A stretch of DNA of 64,000 bases, from contig CM051459.1 in the NCBI GenBank assembly GCA_028095005.1, forward strand, positions 259,642,229-259,706,228, in the 5' to 3' direction. Under the pieces are notes generated by a model. It worked only from the letters and a program-made list of their open reading frames with translations. It searched no databases and was not told the DNA's origin. This stretch comes from Rhynchospora pubera (taxonomy: Eukaryota; Streptophyta; Magnoliopsida; Poales; Cyperaceae). This document shows, one piece after another, positions 47,999 through 60,000 of this stretch. The translations under genes and the position numbers were made by a program. The stretch's first letter is position 1. The number at the start of each line of letters is the position of its first letter.

Positions 47999-48006
47999 TA
48001 TAAAAA
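47999..48006 (+). promoter_or_regulatory. Probable TATA box of the F-box gene
   Basis: tataaaaa lies 153 bp before the ATG in a C-rich promoter. It would give a leader of about 120 bases, which is pyrimidine-rich and free of ATG triplets. Confidence 0.65.
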
Positions 48007-48151
48007 CACTCTCGTCTCACCTGCTGCTTCCATTCTCAACTGGATTTAATCCTCACTTCACGTCCGTCAACTCACAATCAATCACCAGATCTCCTCCGCC
48101 CTCCACTCCTCACATCCCCTCTCACTCCCCTTCTCCCACCTCGCCTCCTCA

Positions 48152-49756
48152 ATGGGCCAGACCGGTTCAACTCCTCTAACCCGGTTCCCTTCCTTCTCGA
48201 ACCGCCGCTCTAACTCCAAACCTCAGCTCACCTCTCCTACCTTAACAATCTCCTTCCCCACACCTTCGATCCAGTCCTCGCCCCCCCCTCCTGACCTCGA
48301 CTACACTTCTGAGCTTCCCGACGAGGTTCTCTGCGTCGTGTTCCATCTCCTCCCCTCCTCTGACCGCAAGCGATGCTCGCTCGTGTGTCGTCGATGGTGG
48401 CTTCTAGAAGGTCAGAGCCGCCAGAGGCTCGCTCTCAACGCCCAGCACTCCTTGTTGGATTCGATTCCTACTCTCTTCGATCGGTTTTCTTCCGTTTCTA
48501 AGTTGGCTCTCAAGTGCGACCGCCGGTCTGATAGTATTGGAGATGAGGGTCTTGCGGTGATTGCAAGGCGCTGCCCGGGTTTGACCCGGTTGAAGCTACG
48601 GGCTTGTCGTGCCGTTACTGATGCTGGTATGGAGGCCTTAGCGGAATCGTGCCCGAAATTGTGTAAATTGTCGGTCGGATCCTGCTCTTTTGGTTCCAAA
48701 GGAATCGAGGCGGTGCTCCGAGCCTGCAAGCATCTCGAGGAGCTGTCGGTCAAGCGGCTGAGGGGCTTGTCGGACTCCAATGCATCTCCTCCTGTCTCGG
48801 CTGAGATCGTTGCGAGGTCCTTACGTGCAGTTTGTCTTAAAGAGTTGTACAATGGTCAGTGTTTTTCAACTGTTATATCAAATTCTCCTAATTTGAAGGT
48901 TCTAAAGCTGTTCCGGTGCGCTGGTGACTGGGACCCTCTTCTTGAGGATATATCTGTTAAGGTTCTGGGTGTAACTGAGGTCCATTTAGAGAAACTCCAG
49001 GTTAGTGACAGAGGTCTGATGGCTCTGTCTGCATGCCCCAGTTTGGAGGTGCTTCACCTTGTCAAAACCCCAGAATGTACTGATACTGGATTAACTGTGC
49101 TAGCAGAGAAATGTAATTTGTTGAGAAAAATACACATAGATGGATGGAAAACTAATCGAATAGGGGATCAAGGTTTGATTGCAATTGCGAAAAGATGCCC
49201 CAATTTGCAGGAGTTGGTGCTCATTGGGGTCAATCCGACTGCACGCAGTCTTGAATTGGTCGCTACCAACTGTGCCAATCTAGAGAGACTTGCACTGTGT
49301 GGTAGCGAGACATTTGGCGATGCTGAGATTACTTGCATAGCAGCAAAATGTCTGGCCTTGAAGAAGTTATGCATTAAGGGTTGTCCCATTTCTGACCTTG
49401 GCATGGAAGCGCTTGCTGAGGGATGCCCTAGGTTGGTCAAAGTCAAGGTTAAGAAATGCCGGGGAGTAACAGCAGAGTTTGCTGAGTGGTTGAGAATGAG
49501 CAGAGGCTCACTTGCTGTGAATTTTGATGCGCCTGGTCCAACAGATGGAGCCCCAGATGTCAGTGAGATGGTGGAGAATGCAGGAAGTGAAGGGGATTTG
49601 GATGATCGCTCAGTTGCAGGGGAACAACTGGGATTGTCTAATGGCAATGCTCTCAACGGTGGGACCCGTGCATCAGCCTGGAAGACTCGGGTGAGTATTT
49701 TTGCTGGTAGGAACTTCTTTGTATCGGCTTTTAGGAGATTGCATGGGTCACAATAG
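48152..49756 (+). CDS. SKIP2: F-box/LRR protein, VFB/SKIP2 class, 534 aa
   Basis: The intronless gene starts at the first ATG after an ATG-free leader. Residues 1-50 are Ser/Pro/Thr-rich and begin MGQTGST, as in the family. The F-box is at about 52-92 (ELPDEVLCVVFHLL, then RKRCSLVCRRW). Residues 115-445 are leucine-rich repeats of the Cys-containing type (repeated GLxxIAxxCPxLxxLxL and similar). A Gly/Asp-rich acidic stretch (460-505) and a short basic tail close the protein. Arabidopsis VFB1-4/SKIP2 have the same order, length and single-exon structure. Known family role: the F-box binds ASK/SKP1 in an SCF E3 ligase and the LRRs choose the target; VFB genes affect growth and lateral roots. 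Which of the four VFB paralogues is nearest is undecided. The 5' half is G+C-rich compared with its surroundings. No lesion is seen. Confidence 0.93.
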   Translation: MGQTGSTPLTRFPSFSNRRSNSKPQLTSPTLTISFPTPSIQSSPPPPDLDYTSELPDEVLCVVFHLLPSSDRKRCSLVCRRWWLLEGQSRQRLALNAQHSLLDSIPTLFDRFSSVSKLALKCDRRSDSIGDEGLAVIARRCPGLTRLKLRACRAVTDAGMEALAESCPKLCKLSVGSCSFGSKGIEAVLRACKHLEELSVKRLRGLSDSNASPPVSAEIVARSLRAVCLKELYNGQCFSTVISNSPNLKVLKLFRCAGDWDPLLEDISVKVLGVTEVHLEKLQVSDRGLMALSACPSLEVLHLVKTPECTDTGLTVLAEKCNLLRKIHIDGWKTNRIGDQGLIAIAKRCPNLQELVLIGVNPTARSLELVATNCANLERLALCGSETFGDAEITCIAAKCLALKKLCIKGCPISDLGMEALAEGCPRLVKVKVKKCRGVTAEFAEWLRMSRGSLAVNFDAPGPTDGAPDVSEMVENAGSEGDLDDRSVAGEQLGLSNGNALNGGTRASAWKTRVSIFAGRNFFVSAFRRLHGSQ

Positions 49757-51325
49757 CAGCGCAAGGGATATTACTTTCCTTTTTTTTTTTAAATTTTTTG
49801 GCATTGTTGTCGACATGCTAGGGCTACTTTCTTAATGTTCATTAAGTAGCTGCTTGAAAATTTCTTCTGTTTATTTGTTTTGCTAGACATTTTTTATGAT
49901 AAGCTGTTAATTGTCTGTTCAAAGAAGAGAACATTATTTTGAGAACTAGGATCAAACTCTTTGAATTAGATTTTGGATATGAATATGTCTAAGTCGTGCT
50001 TATTTTACCAGGATTTAGGAAATGAAGAATTTTTGTTTGGAAATATCAACTAACAAATTAACACCTGCAAATAAAATAGATGAAATTTGAACAATTAAAA
50101 GTACCAGCTTTGAAACTTTGACTGTGGGTCTTACTGTTGTGGTTCCAAGCTACTGCCAGTAGCTTTGGAAAATTTGGATTTGGCTTCGAAAATTAAGGCT
50201 TAAATTTTGTAATTCAGCTTTTGGCATTTTTCAACACTGTAGGAGTTCTAAACTTGTATTTTTAGTTTGAAATTTCATGATTTTACATTTGGAGTTGTTA
50301 TCTGGAGGCTGATGCCAATTTTTCTTGGCACATTTTTGCTGAATTTGAATTTGTCTTAACAAGGTTGTCCTTGAATCAGAGAAATTCTGACTAGTTGAAA
50401 TTTTTTTAAAGAAACTTGACAGCGGCTGTCAAGCGAGATTATTGAAAAGTTATCGGAGGGAAATTCAAATTCCAGGACAACATACGAATATAAAGTATAC
50501 AATTTTTTTCTTTAATGTGTTCAAGTAGGCAACCTTGTGACCTGTTGTTTTGGACCACTGACTTCATTGGGTTAACTTAATTATTTTGTACTTAAAAAAG
50601 TTCCAAATGATTGAACACCGGTAGAAGTCTCACTAGATTAGCATTGGAGTATGATTGAACACTGGTAGAAGTCTCACTAGATTAGCATTGGAGTCCAATA
50701 GCTTGATTGATTATGAGTTCAAAGTTCAAACTCATCCTATCTTAAAAATTTGAAGTACAAAATAATTATTTTCTGTTTTTTTTTTGTAAACTTGTGAACT
50801 TATTAGTGTTGATACTACATAAACAGAAAATACATATATTTTCATATTAAGTGGATTTCTAGATATCACAAATCAAATTCGAATGAATGATTAAAGATGA
50901 TTTGGAGCTGAGTCATGAGCTACCAGACAGTCTAAATATTGGACTTCGGAGATTAAACCAAAATTTTCTGTTTATGAGAAGAATTTTTGGGGAAGTCCAT
51001 GTATTGTGTATACTCAGTCATGTGAGATGCTTGGAGTGATGAATGAGCAGAAGTACGTTTGCTGGAGTTGTTATCGTATAAATTTCAATTCTATATTGTT
51101 TATGGATTCATGGCACTGCATCAAACAAAGGCAAAGTCGTCGGATTTGAAGGGTCTTCTAGAATTTTTGTAGTTCACATTTTCTGACTTTGAACAGAGAA
51201 TAGTAGTTTAAGGCACTTTCGGTTTAGGGTTTACTTGGTCACACGCCTATTATTTGTGAAAAATGATTTTTCTCACTATGCAGGGCAGTCTTCAGATCAC
51301 GTCATTTAAAGAAAATAAAGACTAA
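49757..51325. other. 3' UTR and intergenic region after the F-box gene
   Basis: No gene is seen; a clear poly(A) signal could not be chosen. The only repeat is the 44-bp tandem duplication at 50608-50695. Confidence 0.45.
50608..50695. repeat. 44-bp tandem duplication, two copies
   Basis: atgattgaacaccggtagaa... is repeated head to tail with one difference (accgg against actgg). It appears recent. Confidence 0.9.
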
Positions 51326-51514
51326 GGGTCTGTTTGGATGCGTTGAGAATAAGGTAGGAAGAAGGAATAAGGGAAAAAAATTATTGGGAAGGGGTAAATT
51401 TATTGGGAAGTGTGTAACTTTTGTGAAGAGTTTGGATGGTTAGAAATAAATTTATTAATAAAAAGTGATTATTCCTTATTTCTTATTCCGGAAAGAAGCC
51501 ATCCAAACGGAGCC
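51326..51514 (+). mobile_element. F1-related MITE copy, 189 bp
   Basis: The ends gggtctgtttggatgcg and catccaaacggagcc are inverse, with taa at 51323-51325 and 51515-51517. It carries gtgtgtaacttttgtgaag. Confidence 0.83.
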
Positions 51515-52003
51515 TAAGAAGAAATTATACAGAAAATTAACACGTTTTAACAACGAAACCTATGAAACAGGAAAAAGCTAGCAAGTTCACTTATTCCACA
51601 CCGTTTCCCTGTTGACCATCCTAAATAATTAAGTTCCGTTTGATTGTATTTTGTGGGTTGTATCTTATTTATGCAGATTGTGTTTATATTTTATTCCATT
51701 AATGCGGGATGTGGTTTTATAATAGATAAAGATCTTCACATATTAATTGTGAACCTGCCTGTTTTTCCTCATTCGGTCTTATAATTTGTTATTTTAACTT
51801 TTTCATCATTTCACTTTCTTATCCTTCTTTATCCTGTCTCATCGTCGATTCTCTCCAAAAATTCGCGTCACATTCATATTATCCCTTATGTCTTTAATAT
51901 ACAAATATAAAACTTAAGAGAGTAATGTCTTAAATGATGACGTAAGATCTTAGAGTCTATAGTGGTGATATTTTGTCATGTCTAGCTGACTTTAGATTTC
52001 AAA

Positions 52004-52190
52004 GGCCCTGATCAAAATGTTTTGTTTACACGGAATTTCATTTCATTTCATTTCAATTTAATTGATTTCGTTGGATCTAATTACATGAGAATTCCAATTA
52101 AATGACACCAAATACATTTACTTTGATCACGAATTTTCCAACGAAATGGATCCCATGTTAAAAAAATGGAATTTTGATAAGGGAGCAGGG
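52004..52190 (-). mobile_element. Tourist-like MITE, relative of 466-652
   Basis: It opens ggccctgatcaaaatg and contains atttcatttcatttcaattt, gagaattccaattaaatgac and a decayed right end (attttgataaggga). Internal order is opposite to the 466-652 copy. The right border is approximate. Confidence 0.6.
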
Positions 52191-52611
52191 CATTATTGAA
52201 TTTTTTTCTACATCAGTATGAATGTTTTTATTTCTTTTTCATTAGCATTTTTTGAGAAATTAGATGAGTCTCTTCTTATTCTTTTATTACATGCATGATT
52301 GGTTGTATAAACAAAGAGCATATCTATAGTATAATATAATCTGCGTGAATTTTTTGCGCGAATTTTAAAGCAAAGCTCACGCTCAAACATCGAAAACAGA
52401 TCCTATCCGTTGCTTTTAAGTTTTAAATCCAAGACGTTTATCCTATTCGTTGCGTAGCTTCGGTTTCTTCTCTGTGTTTAACTTTCTCATTTACTGCCTC
52501 GACGCCTCTTCAGTTTCTTTCTTTTAATTCTCAATTTTTCTTCTTAATTCTTCATTTTTTCATTTTGTTTCTCGTGGAGACAGGAAGAGGCGTAGAGAGA
52601 GAGAACTAGCG

Positions 52612-52917
52612 ATGGCAGAAGTGGAAGGAAGGGGCACGGAGGAAGGCATGCCTCCAGTAGACCCGACAACGGTTCCTCAGCAATTGTTTCTCCGAGCCTT
52701 ACGCTCCGGTGTCGACCTCGCCGCCATCTAGCCCATCATCAAGTCTGACGTCAAGGATCCCCTCTCCACTCTATTGAATCTTCGCTGTCGATCAAATCTT
52801 ACTCAACCGCTGCTTACCCATCTCCAATTTCACGCCTCAGCCATCCACTTCCCAATCCCAACAGCGGTCATATCTCCGTCTGCAACTCCGCCAATCACGT
52901 TCCAATCCCAAACTCCA

Positions 52918-52958
<41 letters not shown>

Positions 52959-52989
52959 TTCTCTCTCCATCGCTCTATTCTTATATTAA
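52612..52989 (+). pseudogene. Gene fragment with an in-frame stop
   Basis: After a CT/GA-rich leader-like stretch, an ATG opens a G+C-richer frame (MAEVEGRGTEEGMPPVDP...) that stops at TAG (52729-52731) after 39 codons. The same frame stays open from 52732 to 52989 (PIIKSDVKDPLSTLLNL, then LTQPLLTHLQFHASAIHF) before dissolving into a CT repeat. The composition on both sides of the stop looks coding-like, so a nonsense mutation in an old first exon is plausible. I do not recognise the family. Confidence 0.4.
52921..52954. repeat. (CT)n microsatellite
   Basis: About 17 perfect CT units. Confidence 0.95.
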
Positions 52990-53879
52990 TTTTGAGAAAC
53001 AATCAATATGAACCAATATTTGTGAAATTGCAGGGGGGGAGGTATACAAACTGTTGCTGATTGCTAAGTCTGTAGATTCAGAAAAATAGATTTTTTGAGT
53101 TGTTAACTATTTTTATTTTTTAGCATTTGTAATGATATTGTGCTCAGTTTAGTTATCAACACTTACAATTTAACTTGAATTAATACAGTTATATATTTGA
53201 GAACTCTTTAATCAGTTTGAATTAAAAATAATGATTTCATTGTTGCATGTTGAAATCCTTCTTAGCACATGCATGCCTTAGTTTACAATGGTGAATTCCT
53301 GGATATTTAACTAGTGTTGTGAGCATAAGGAACCAAAGGTTTCAGAAACCGATTTAGTGATTGTACCAGATTTAACAAGTAATCATGGTAGACCTTGATG
53401 ACTATCGTGATGCTTTTTCTACAAAATTAAACTCCTATTTTCAAATGTTATTTATTCTTTTTATGTTCAGTGATTTTTTTTTTACAATTTTGCATATTTT
53501 GACTTAGAGGTGGGTGTTCAAGATCATGGACTTCATGTTAGTGACACTACAAGTATTGTCAAGTATAATTCCCCTTGCCTAGCCATTCATGTGTTTATTC
53601 ATCTAATTTGATTGCTTAATTTTTTTTCTGTTTGTGTTTTTTTATTTGTATAATATTTCCTTTTAATCACATATATTTTTATTGGATTTGAAGTCTATTA
53701 GAAACTAGGGGCTGATAAGTAATGTTATAAATATGAACATTGAAAAAATTAAAGTATGATAAAAAATAATAAACTATATATTTAAGCTATATATAATATT
53801 TTTCCGATTAATAGTGCTATTGTTATAAGCGATAATAAGAAATGGATATGTAAAAAGTGAAACTTTGTGAGTAATTCTT

Positions 53880-54060
53880 CTCCTTCCCTTTTTTTCTCTA
53901 CATTATTCATCTTTTAATTTAAAAAATCTGAACTGAGTCTAAGTACGCTTGGGCTATATTTTTGCAAGGTTTATAACATTTTGTTGTTCCTTCGTATTTC
54001 CTTCAATTTCAGCTGAGGACTAAGGGAAGCAACATCGACTGCAGGAGCATCTTTGCTTCA
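53880..54060 (+). repeat. Diverged direct repeat, copy 1 (copy 2 at 55812-56020)
   Basis: Shared in order with 55812-56020: cttttaattt, gggctatatttttg / ggtgctatatttttg, ttccttcaatttcag / ttcttcaatttcag, and atcgactgcagg. Both have an acceptor-like tttcag followed by a purine-rich stretch. They may be two copies of one transposon part or a duplicated gene 5' region. Confidence 0.6.
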
Positions 54061-54988
54061 ACCTCTTGCAGACTATCATTTTCTTCGAGAGGTAAAATTT
54101 ATAAGGACAATCGAATTGTTCTGACATAAGGAGGCCTTTGGATTTTAATGAATTTCTATGACTTTTACTACAACTGGTGATTGAGATTAACCCGTATGTT
54201 TGATTTTTTTTTATTAGGTGTGGACCGTGTGGTACCTCCTATTTAAATTCTACCAGATACATATCAGTAAGGTTTATGATTTCTTTTCATATTATTTATT
54301 ATTATCTAATAGACAATCAATATTAGATAGTGTTTATTTATTCACTATTAATCAATATGAAGAACCTCACTTATGGCAAAGTTGCAGTATATGAACCTGA
54401 CATTGGTTCAGTTAATTAAACACCCATATTGAAATTTAAAAATATAGACCAGCCTATACGTATTCATATATACCTTTGTATGTGTCAGATTATACTAGAC
54501 CGGTGAAGACCCATTACGTCATAATACACGATGACAAATGTTGCCATCGTGCATTATGATTTTTTCATCTTCCATGGTTTCTCTACATCTTCCTTGGAAT
54601 AGGTTTTACCCCATTTCTCTTTTGCCTGATGGCGCCCCTCTCTCTTCATCTCCCCTCTCCATCATCTCTCTACCTCTTCCATCACCTTTTCCGGGTGGTT
54701 CTCCATCTCAGTGTCTCTTTCTCTCCATCGCCTCCTATGCGAGTTCTCCTCTCTCTGTCGCCTCACGTAGAAATTTAAGTCGAGATAGGTTTTGTTTCTT
54801 GCGATCCATGGCTAGATGCACAAATCCCACTAGATTTAATTATGACAAGGCAAGTTTTTATCTATTTTTATACATTTTTTTGCATTTATTTATTTATTTT
54901 TGTAGTTAGGTCTTTGTTTTTATTTTACACCTCAAATTTTTGGGTGTGTGTTTTTGTTTCTTTTCATGAGAGATCCCCCACACCAAAT

Positions 54989-55001
54989 AGTAATAGTAGT
55001 A

Positions 55002-55045
<44 letters not shown>

Positions 55046-55050
55046 AATAT
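54989..55050. repeat. (ATA)n microsatellite
   Basis: About 15 ata/taa units preceded by tagtagtag and followed by aaat repeats. Confidence 0.95.
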
Positions 55051-55811
55051 ATAAAGTCCACTTGGCGCACACAATTCATCAGCCCCTCACACCCATACAA
55101 CCGAACACCATATCGGACTGGAAATTTCAATAAAAAAAATAAAAATCCAAAACTTGACATGGCAACAGAAATAGTTGAATTATTTTTGGGCGATCCTCTT
55201 TGTGATTCTTTATTTTTATGTGTGATTCAGGGTTGTTGCATTTGTGTTCCTGACTCCTCACTCTTTACTCCCAACCAATGATATTTAGACTGTATTTGAT
55301 TTTGTCATGCTATTTATAAGATGTGATTTCTGTGTTTTATTTTATGATAGGAAGATTTAAGGATTAAGATTCAATGTTATTATTTTAGAAATTTGGATTT
55401 ATTACATTTCCTACAAATCTTATTATATGATTCAGTTTTGTTTAAAGAAATTAAACTCTTAGGTCCATTTAGTACTGATGCTGTTACTTTATCATTTGGT
55501 TAGCTATTCTGTACCACTTAGTATATTTATATGATATATGATATATGATATATATAGGAGAAAATTTTGGTTTCGTTGACCCTTCAATTTAATTTCAAAA
55601 TTTTTAAGGCAAGACAACTCATTTTCTTACCAACCATGGATAGATGCACAAATCAAGGGAATCTTTGATGCTGCCATTATTATTTTGTATTAAATATGCT
55701 TCAAAGCTATATTTATATAGTGCTTAGAGAAATCAAATTGGTATCAAAACGTTCATTATTGTCGCACTCTCCATTAATTTTATATCTACTGCACAGGTCG
55801 TCCCTATCTGT

Positions 55812-56020
55812 GAAATTTTGTGAAAAAATGACCCTTCTTCTCTTTTCTTTTTATCTAGGTTATCGATTATCGATCTTTTAATTTCAAATCTAAACCGAGC
55901 CCAGGTACTATTGGTGCTATATTTTTGGGAGGTTTGTAATTGTTGGTTGCTCCTAGGTATTTTCTTCAATTTCAGATCTGAACTGAGGAGAAAAGGAAGG
56001 GATATCGACTGCAGGGCATC
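55812..56020 (+). repeat. Diverged direct repeat, copy 2 (copy 1 at 53880-54060)
   Basis: Later part of the pair described for 53880-54060. The spacing between copies is about 1.9 kb. Confidence 0.6.
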
Positions 56021-57076
56021 TTTTATATCTTTTATATTGTGTGCTGTTGATTTTGAAGGAACAACCAAACAATCATCTATTGGATGGTGGTTTCAGTATA
56101 TTCATCTCTTACAATTAGGTAACTTAATTTCTTTTTTCTTATTATTTTTTTGAAAAACTTTGAAGCTAACAATGAGAAACAAAAATGAGATAAGCAGCCA
56201 TTAATTGTCGAGGGAATGCATATAAATGATTGCATATTTTTCATGTATTTTTTTATGCAAACTTCACTACATTAATTCCTTATGTTGGGTTCATGTATTT
56301 GCGAAACAGAAAGCTACACGTGTTATATGATAAGTCGACAAGTAATTACACATCAATTGTTGCTTTAAGCATCAATTTTTCTATTGTGAGTTTTTTTTCT
56401 AATTTGAATTAATAATAATGTTATTTGTCTTTCTTTTTATTATAAAGTTAGAAATTGTATGTCTAAATTTGTTTAATTTTTTCAAATTTTTGTCAAATTT
56501 GATCAGATCTTTTGGCATAAAAGATCTCAGTTGATGAGAGAGTGAAAAATCTTGGTATATATCGGTAGGACCACTTGAGATCAAGTATGTACAGAAACGT
56601 GGGAGAAATTAGGGCTGGTATGACACAAGTACAGGCTTGATATCAGTTGCATTCAAGGAAAGACATTGGTACAAGGGTAGGTTTTTTAGTACCAAAACAA
56701 TGAGGAGAAGGAAGAAATAATGTTTGTTATGGTGATTGTTAATTTTGGTGAGCTGATTTCTTAGTTGGTATAATGGTTGGTAACTTGGTACCAATGGATG
56801 CATAGGGAATTGGGTTTATACAAAAGGCAATTGTCACTACCATGACCGTTATCATGTTCGTTGACCCATTTAGTTTAGAATTAGGTGAGTTTACTTTAGT
56901 ATATTAAATTCTGCCTAAAGTTTCAAGTAACATATTGAAATTGATATATTCAAAGTGCATGTACTTAGTTACATATCATCAGAGGTGCTTTCTCCTCTTT
57001 TTAGTACATTCTAATAATTGTAAAATTATTTATCTTACATTCTATAAGGGACATTCAAAATTTTCTTAATATTTAA

Positions 57077-60000
57077 ACTTTTTATATAGTCTAGAATATG
57101 TTTATGAGCTGACATATTCAATACAATTGGATTATACATTGTAATTATGCATATAATGTGCAGATTTGAAAGATTCTGAGTAAATTTGAACATTTCAAGC
57201 TATTTTATATTCATTTTAAGTCATTTTATCACAATAAACTATATTTATGCTTTTTTGTATAGTCTAAAATAAGTTTACGGATTCACCGATTTAAAACAAT
57301 TGGATTATACATTATAATTACAAATATAATGTGCAGATTTTAAAGATTTTGAGTATATTGAGCATTTCAAGCGATTTTGCTTTCATTTTAACTCCTTTGA
57401 TCACAATAATCTATATTTATACCCTTTATCTAGAATATGTTTATGAGGTCAATTATTCAAAAAGATTGGTTTGTACAATGTAATTATTCACATAATATGC
57501 AGATTTTTCAGAGTTTAGTATATTTCAGAATTTTAAGTGATTTTTCATTCATTTTAAGTCATTTGATCTCCATAATCTCTATATATGCTATATATATAGT
57601 CTAAAATATGTTTAAGCGGTCAATTAATAAAAAAGATTGGTTTATACATTGTAAGTATTCACATAATGTGCAGATTTTACAGATTCTGAGTATATTTGAG
57701 CATTTTAAGTGATTTTCATCTCATTTTAAGTCTTTTGATCTTAACAATCTACATTGAAGCTCTTTATATAGTCTAGAATATGTTTGTGAGCTAAATTATT
57801 CAAAACAATTGCATTATACATTGTAATTATTCACATAATGTGCATATTTTGCAGATTCTAAGTTTATTTGAGCATTTCAATTGATGTTACATTCATTTTA
57901 AATTATATGATGACAATAATCTATATTTAAGCTCTTTATATTGTCTAGAATTTGTTTATGAGCTCAATTATTCAAAACGATTATATTATACATTGTAATT
58001 ATTCACATAATTTGCATAGTTTACAGATTCTAAGTTTATTTGAGCATTTCAATTGATGTTACATTCATTTTAAGTTATTTTATGACAATGATATATATTT
58101 AACCTCTTTATATAGTCTAGAATATGTTTATGAGCTCACATATTCAAAACAATTGGATTACACGTTGTAATTATTCACATAATGTGCAGATTTTACAGAT
58201 TCTGAGTATATTTAAGCATTTCAAGTGATTTTGCATTCATTTTAAGTTATTTGATGACAATAATCTACATTTATGCTCTTTATATAGTTTATAATATGTT
58301 TATGAACTCATTTATTCAAAATGATTGGATTATACATTGTAATTATGCAAATGATGTGCAGATTTTACTAATTCTGAGTATGAGCATTTGAAACGATTCT
58401 ACTTTCATTTTAAGTCATTTTAACACAATAATCTATGTTTAATCTCTTTATATAGACTATAATATATTTATGAACTTACTTATTCAAAATGATTATATTA
58501 TACATTGTAATTAAGAAACATAATGTGCAAATTTTACAGATTCTAAGTATATTTGAGTATTTCAAGCGATTTTGCATTCGTGTTAAGTGATCTGATCACA
58601 ATAATATATATTTAAGCTCTTTATTTTGTCTAGAGTATATTTATGATATAACTTATTCAAAACGTTTGGATTATACATTGTGTAATTATGCACATAATAT
58701 GCAGATTTGAATGATTTTGTGTATATTTGAGCATTTCAAGCGATGTTGCATTCATTTTAAGTCATTTGATCACAATAAACTATATTTATGCTTTTTATAT
58801 AGTTTTGAATATGTTTATGAACTCACTTATTCAAAACAATTGGATTATACATTGTAATTATGCACATGATGTGCAGATTTTACTGATTCTGAGTATAATT
58901 GAGCATTTGAAATGATTCTACTTTCATTTTAAGTCATTTGAACACAATAATCTATGTTTAATCTCTTTATATAGACTATAATATATTTATGAACTTACTT
59001 ATTCAAAATGATTATATTATACATTGTAATTAAGAAACATTATGTGCAGATTTACAGATTCTGAGTATATTTGAGTATTTCAACCGATTTTGTATTAATA
59101 TTAAGTCATTTGATCACAATAATCTATTTTTAAGCTCTTTATATAGTTTATAATATGTTTATGAACCATTTAATCAAAACAATTGGATTATACATTATAA
59201 TTATTCACATAATTTGCACATTTTACAGATTCTGAGTATATTTAAGAATTTCATGCGATTTTGCATTCATTTTAACTTATTTGATGACAATAATCTATAT
59301 TTATACTCTTTATATAGTTTATAATATGTTTATGAACTCATTTATTCAAAATGATTGTATTATACATTATAATTATTCACATAATTTGCAAATTTTACAG
59401 ATTCTGAGTATATTTGAGCATTTCAAGCGATTTTAAATTCATTTTTAGTCATTTGATCACAATAATCTATATTGATGCTCTTTATATAGTCTAGAATATG
59501 TTTACGAACTCACTTATTCAAAAGAATTGTATTATACATTGTAATTTTTGACATAATGTGCAGATTTTAAAGATTATATGGTTATTTGAGCATTTGAAGC
59601 GATTTCGCATTCTTTTTAAGTGATTTGAATACAATAATATATATTTAAGCTCTTTGTTTTGTCTAGAATATGTTTATGATATAACTTATTCAAAACAATT
59701 GGATTATACTTTGTAATTATTCAAAACAATTGGATTCAAAACATAATGTGCATATTTGAAAGATTCTGAGTATATTTGTGCATTTCAAGCTATTTTGTAT
59801 TCATTTTAAGTCATTTGATCAAATTAAGCTACATTTATGATTTTTATAAAGTCTAGAATATGTTTTTACGAAACAATTGGATTATACGTTGTAATTACGA
59901 ATATAATATGCTGATTTTAAAGATTTTGAGTATATTTGAGCATTTCAATCGATCTTGCATTCAATTTAACTCATTTAATCACAATAATATATATTTATGC

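Larger units (their letters stand above)
52990..57076. other. Gene-poor region between the gene fragment and the satellite
   Basis: No complete gene is seen. It holds a CT-rich block (54590-54780), an ATA repeat, and a diverged duplication (53880-54060 and 55812-56020). Frames such as 54538-54909 owe their length to the CT bias. Confidence 0.4.

Noticed and set aside
48412..49764. Minus-strand frames of 146 and 198 residues opposite the F-box gene
   Set aside because: They are mirror frames of a G+C-rich coding sequence with strong codon bias; no independent start context, domain or splice signal supports them.
54538..54909. 123-residue Ser/Pro-rich frame
   Set aside because: Again CT-rich sequence without stops; the C-terminal part is low-complexity Phe/Leu/Tyr from T-runs.
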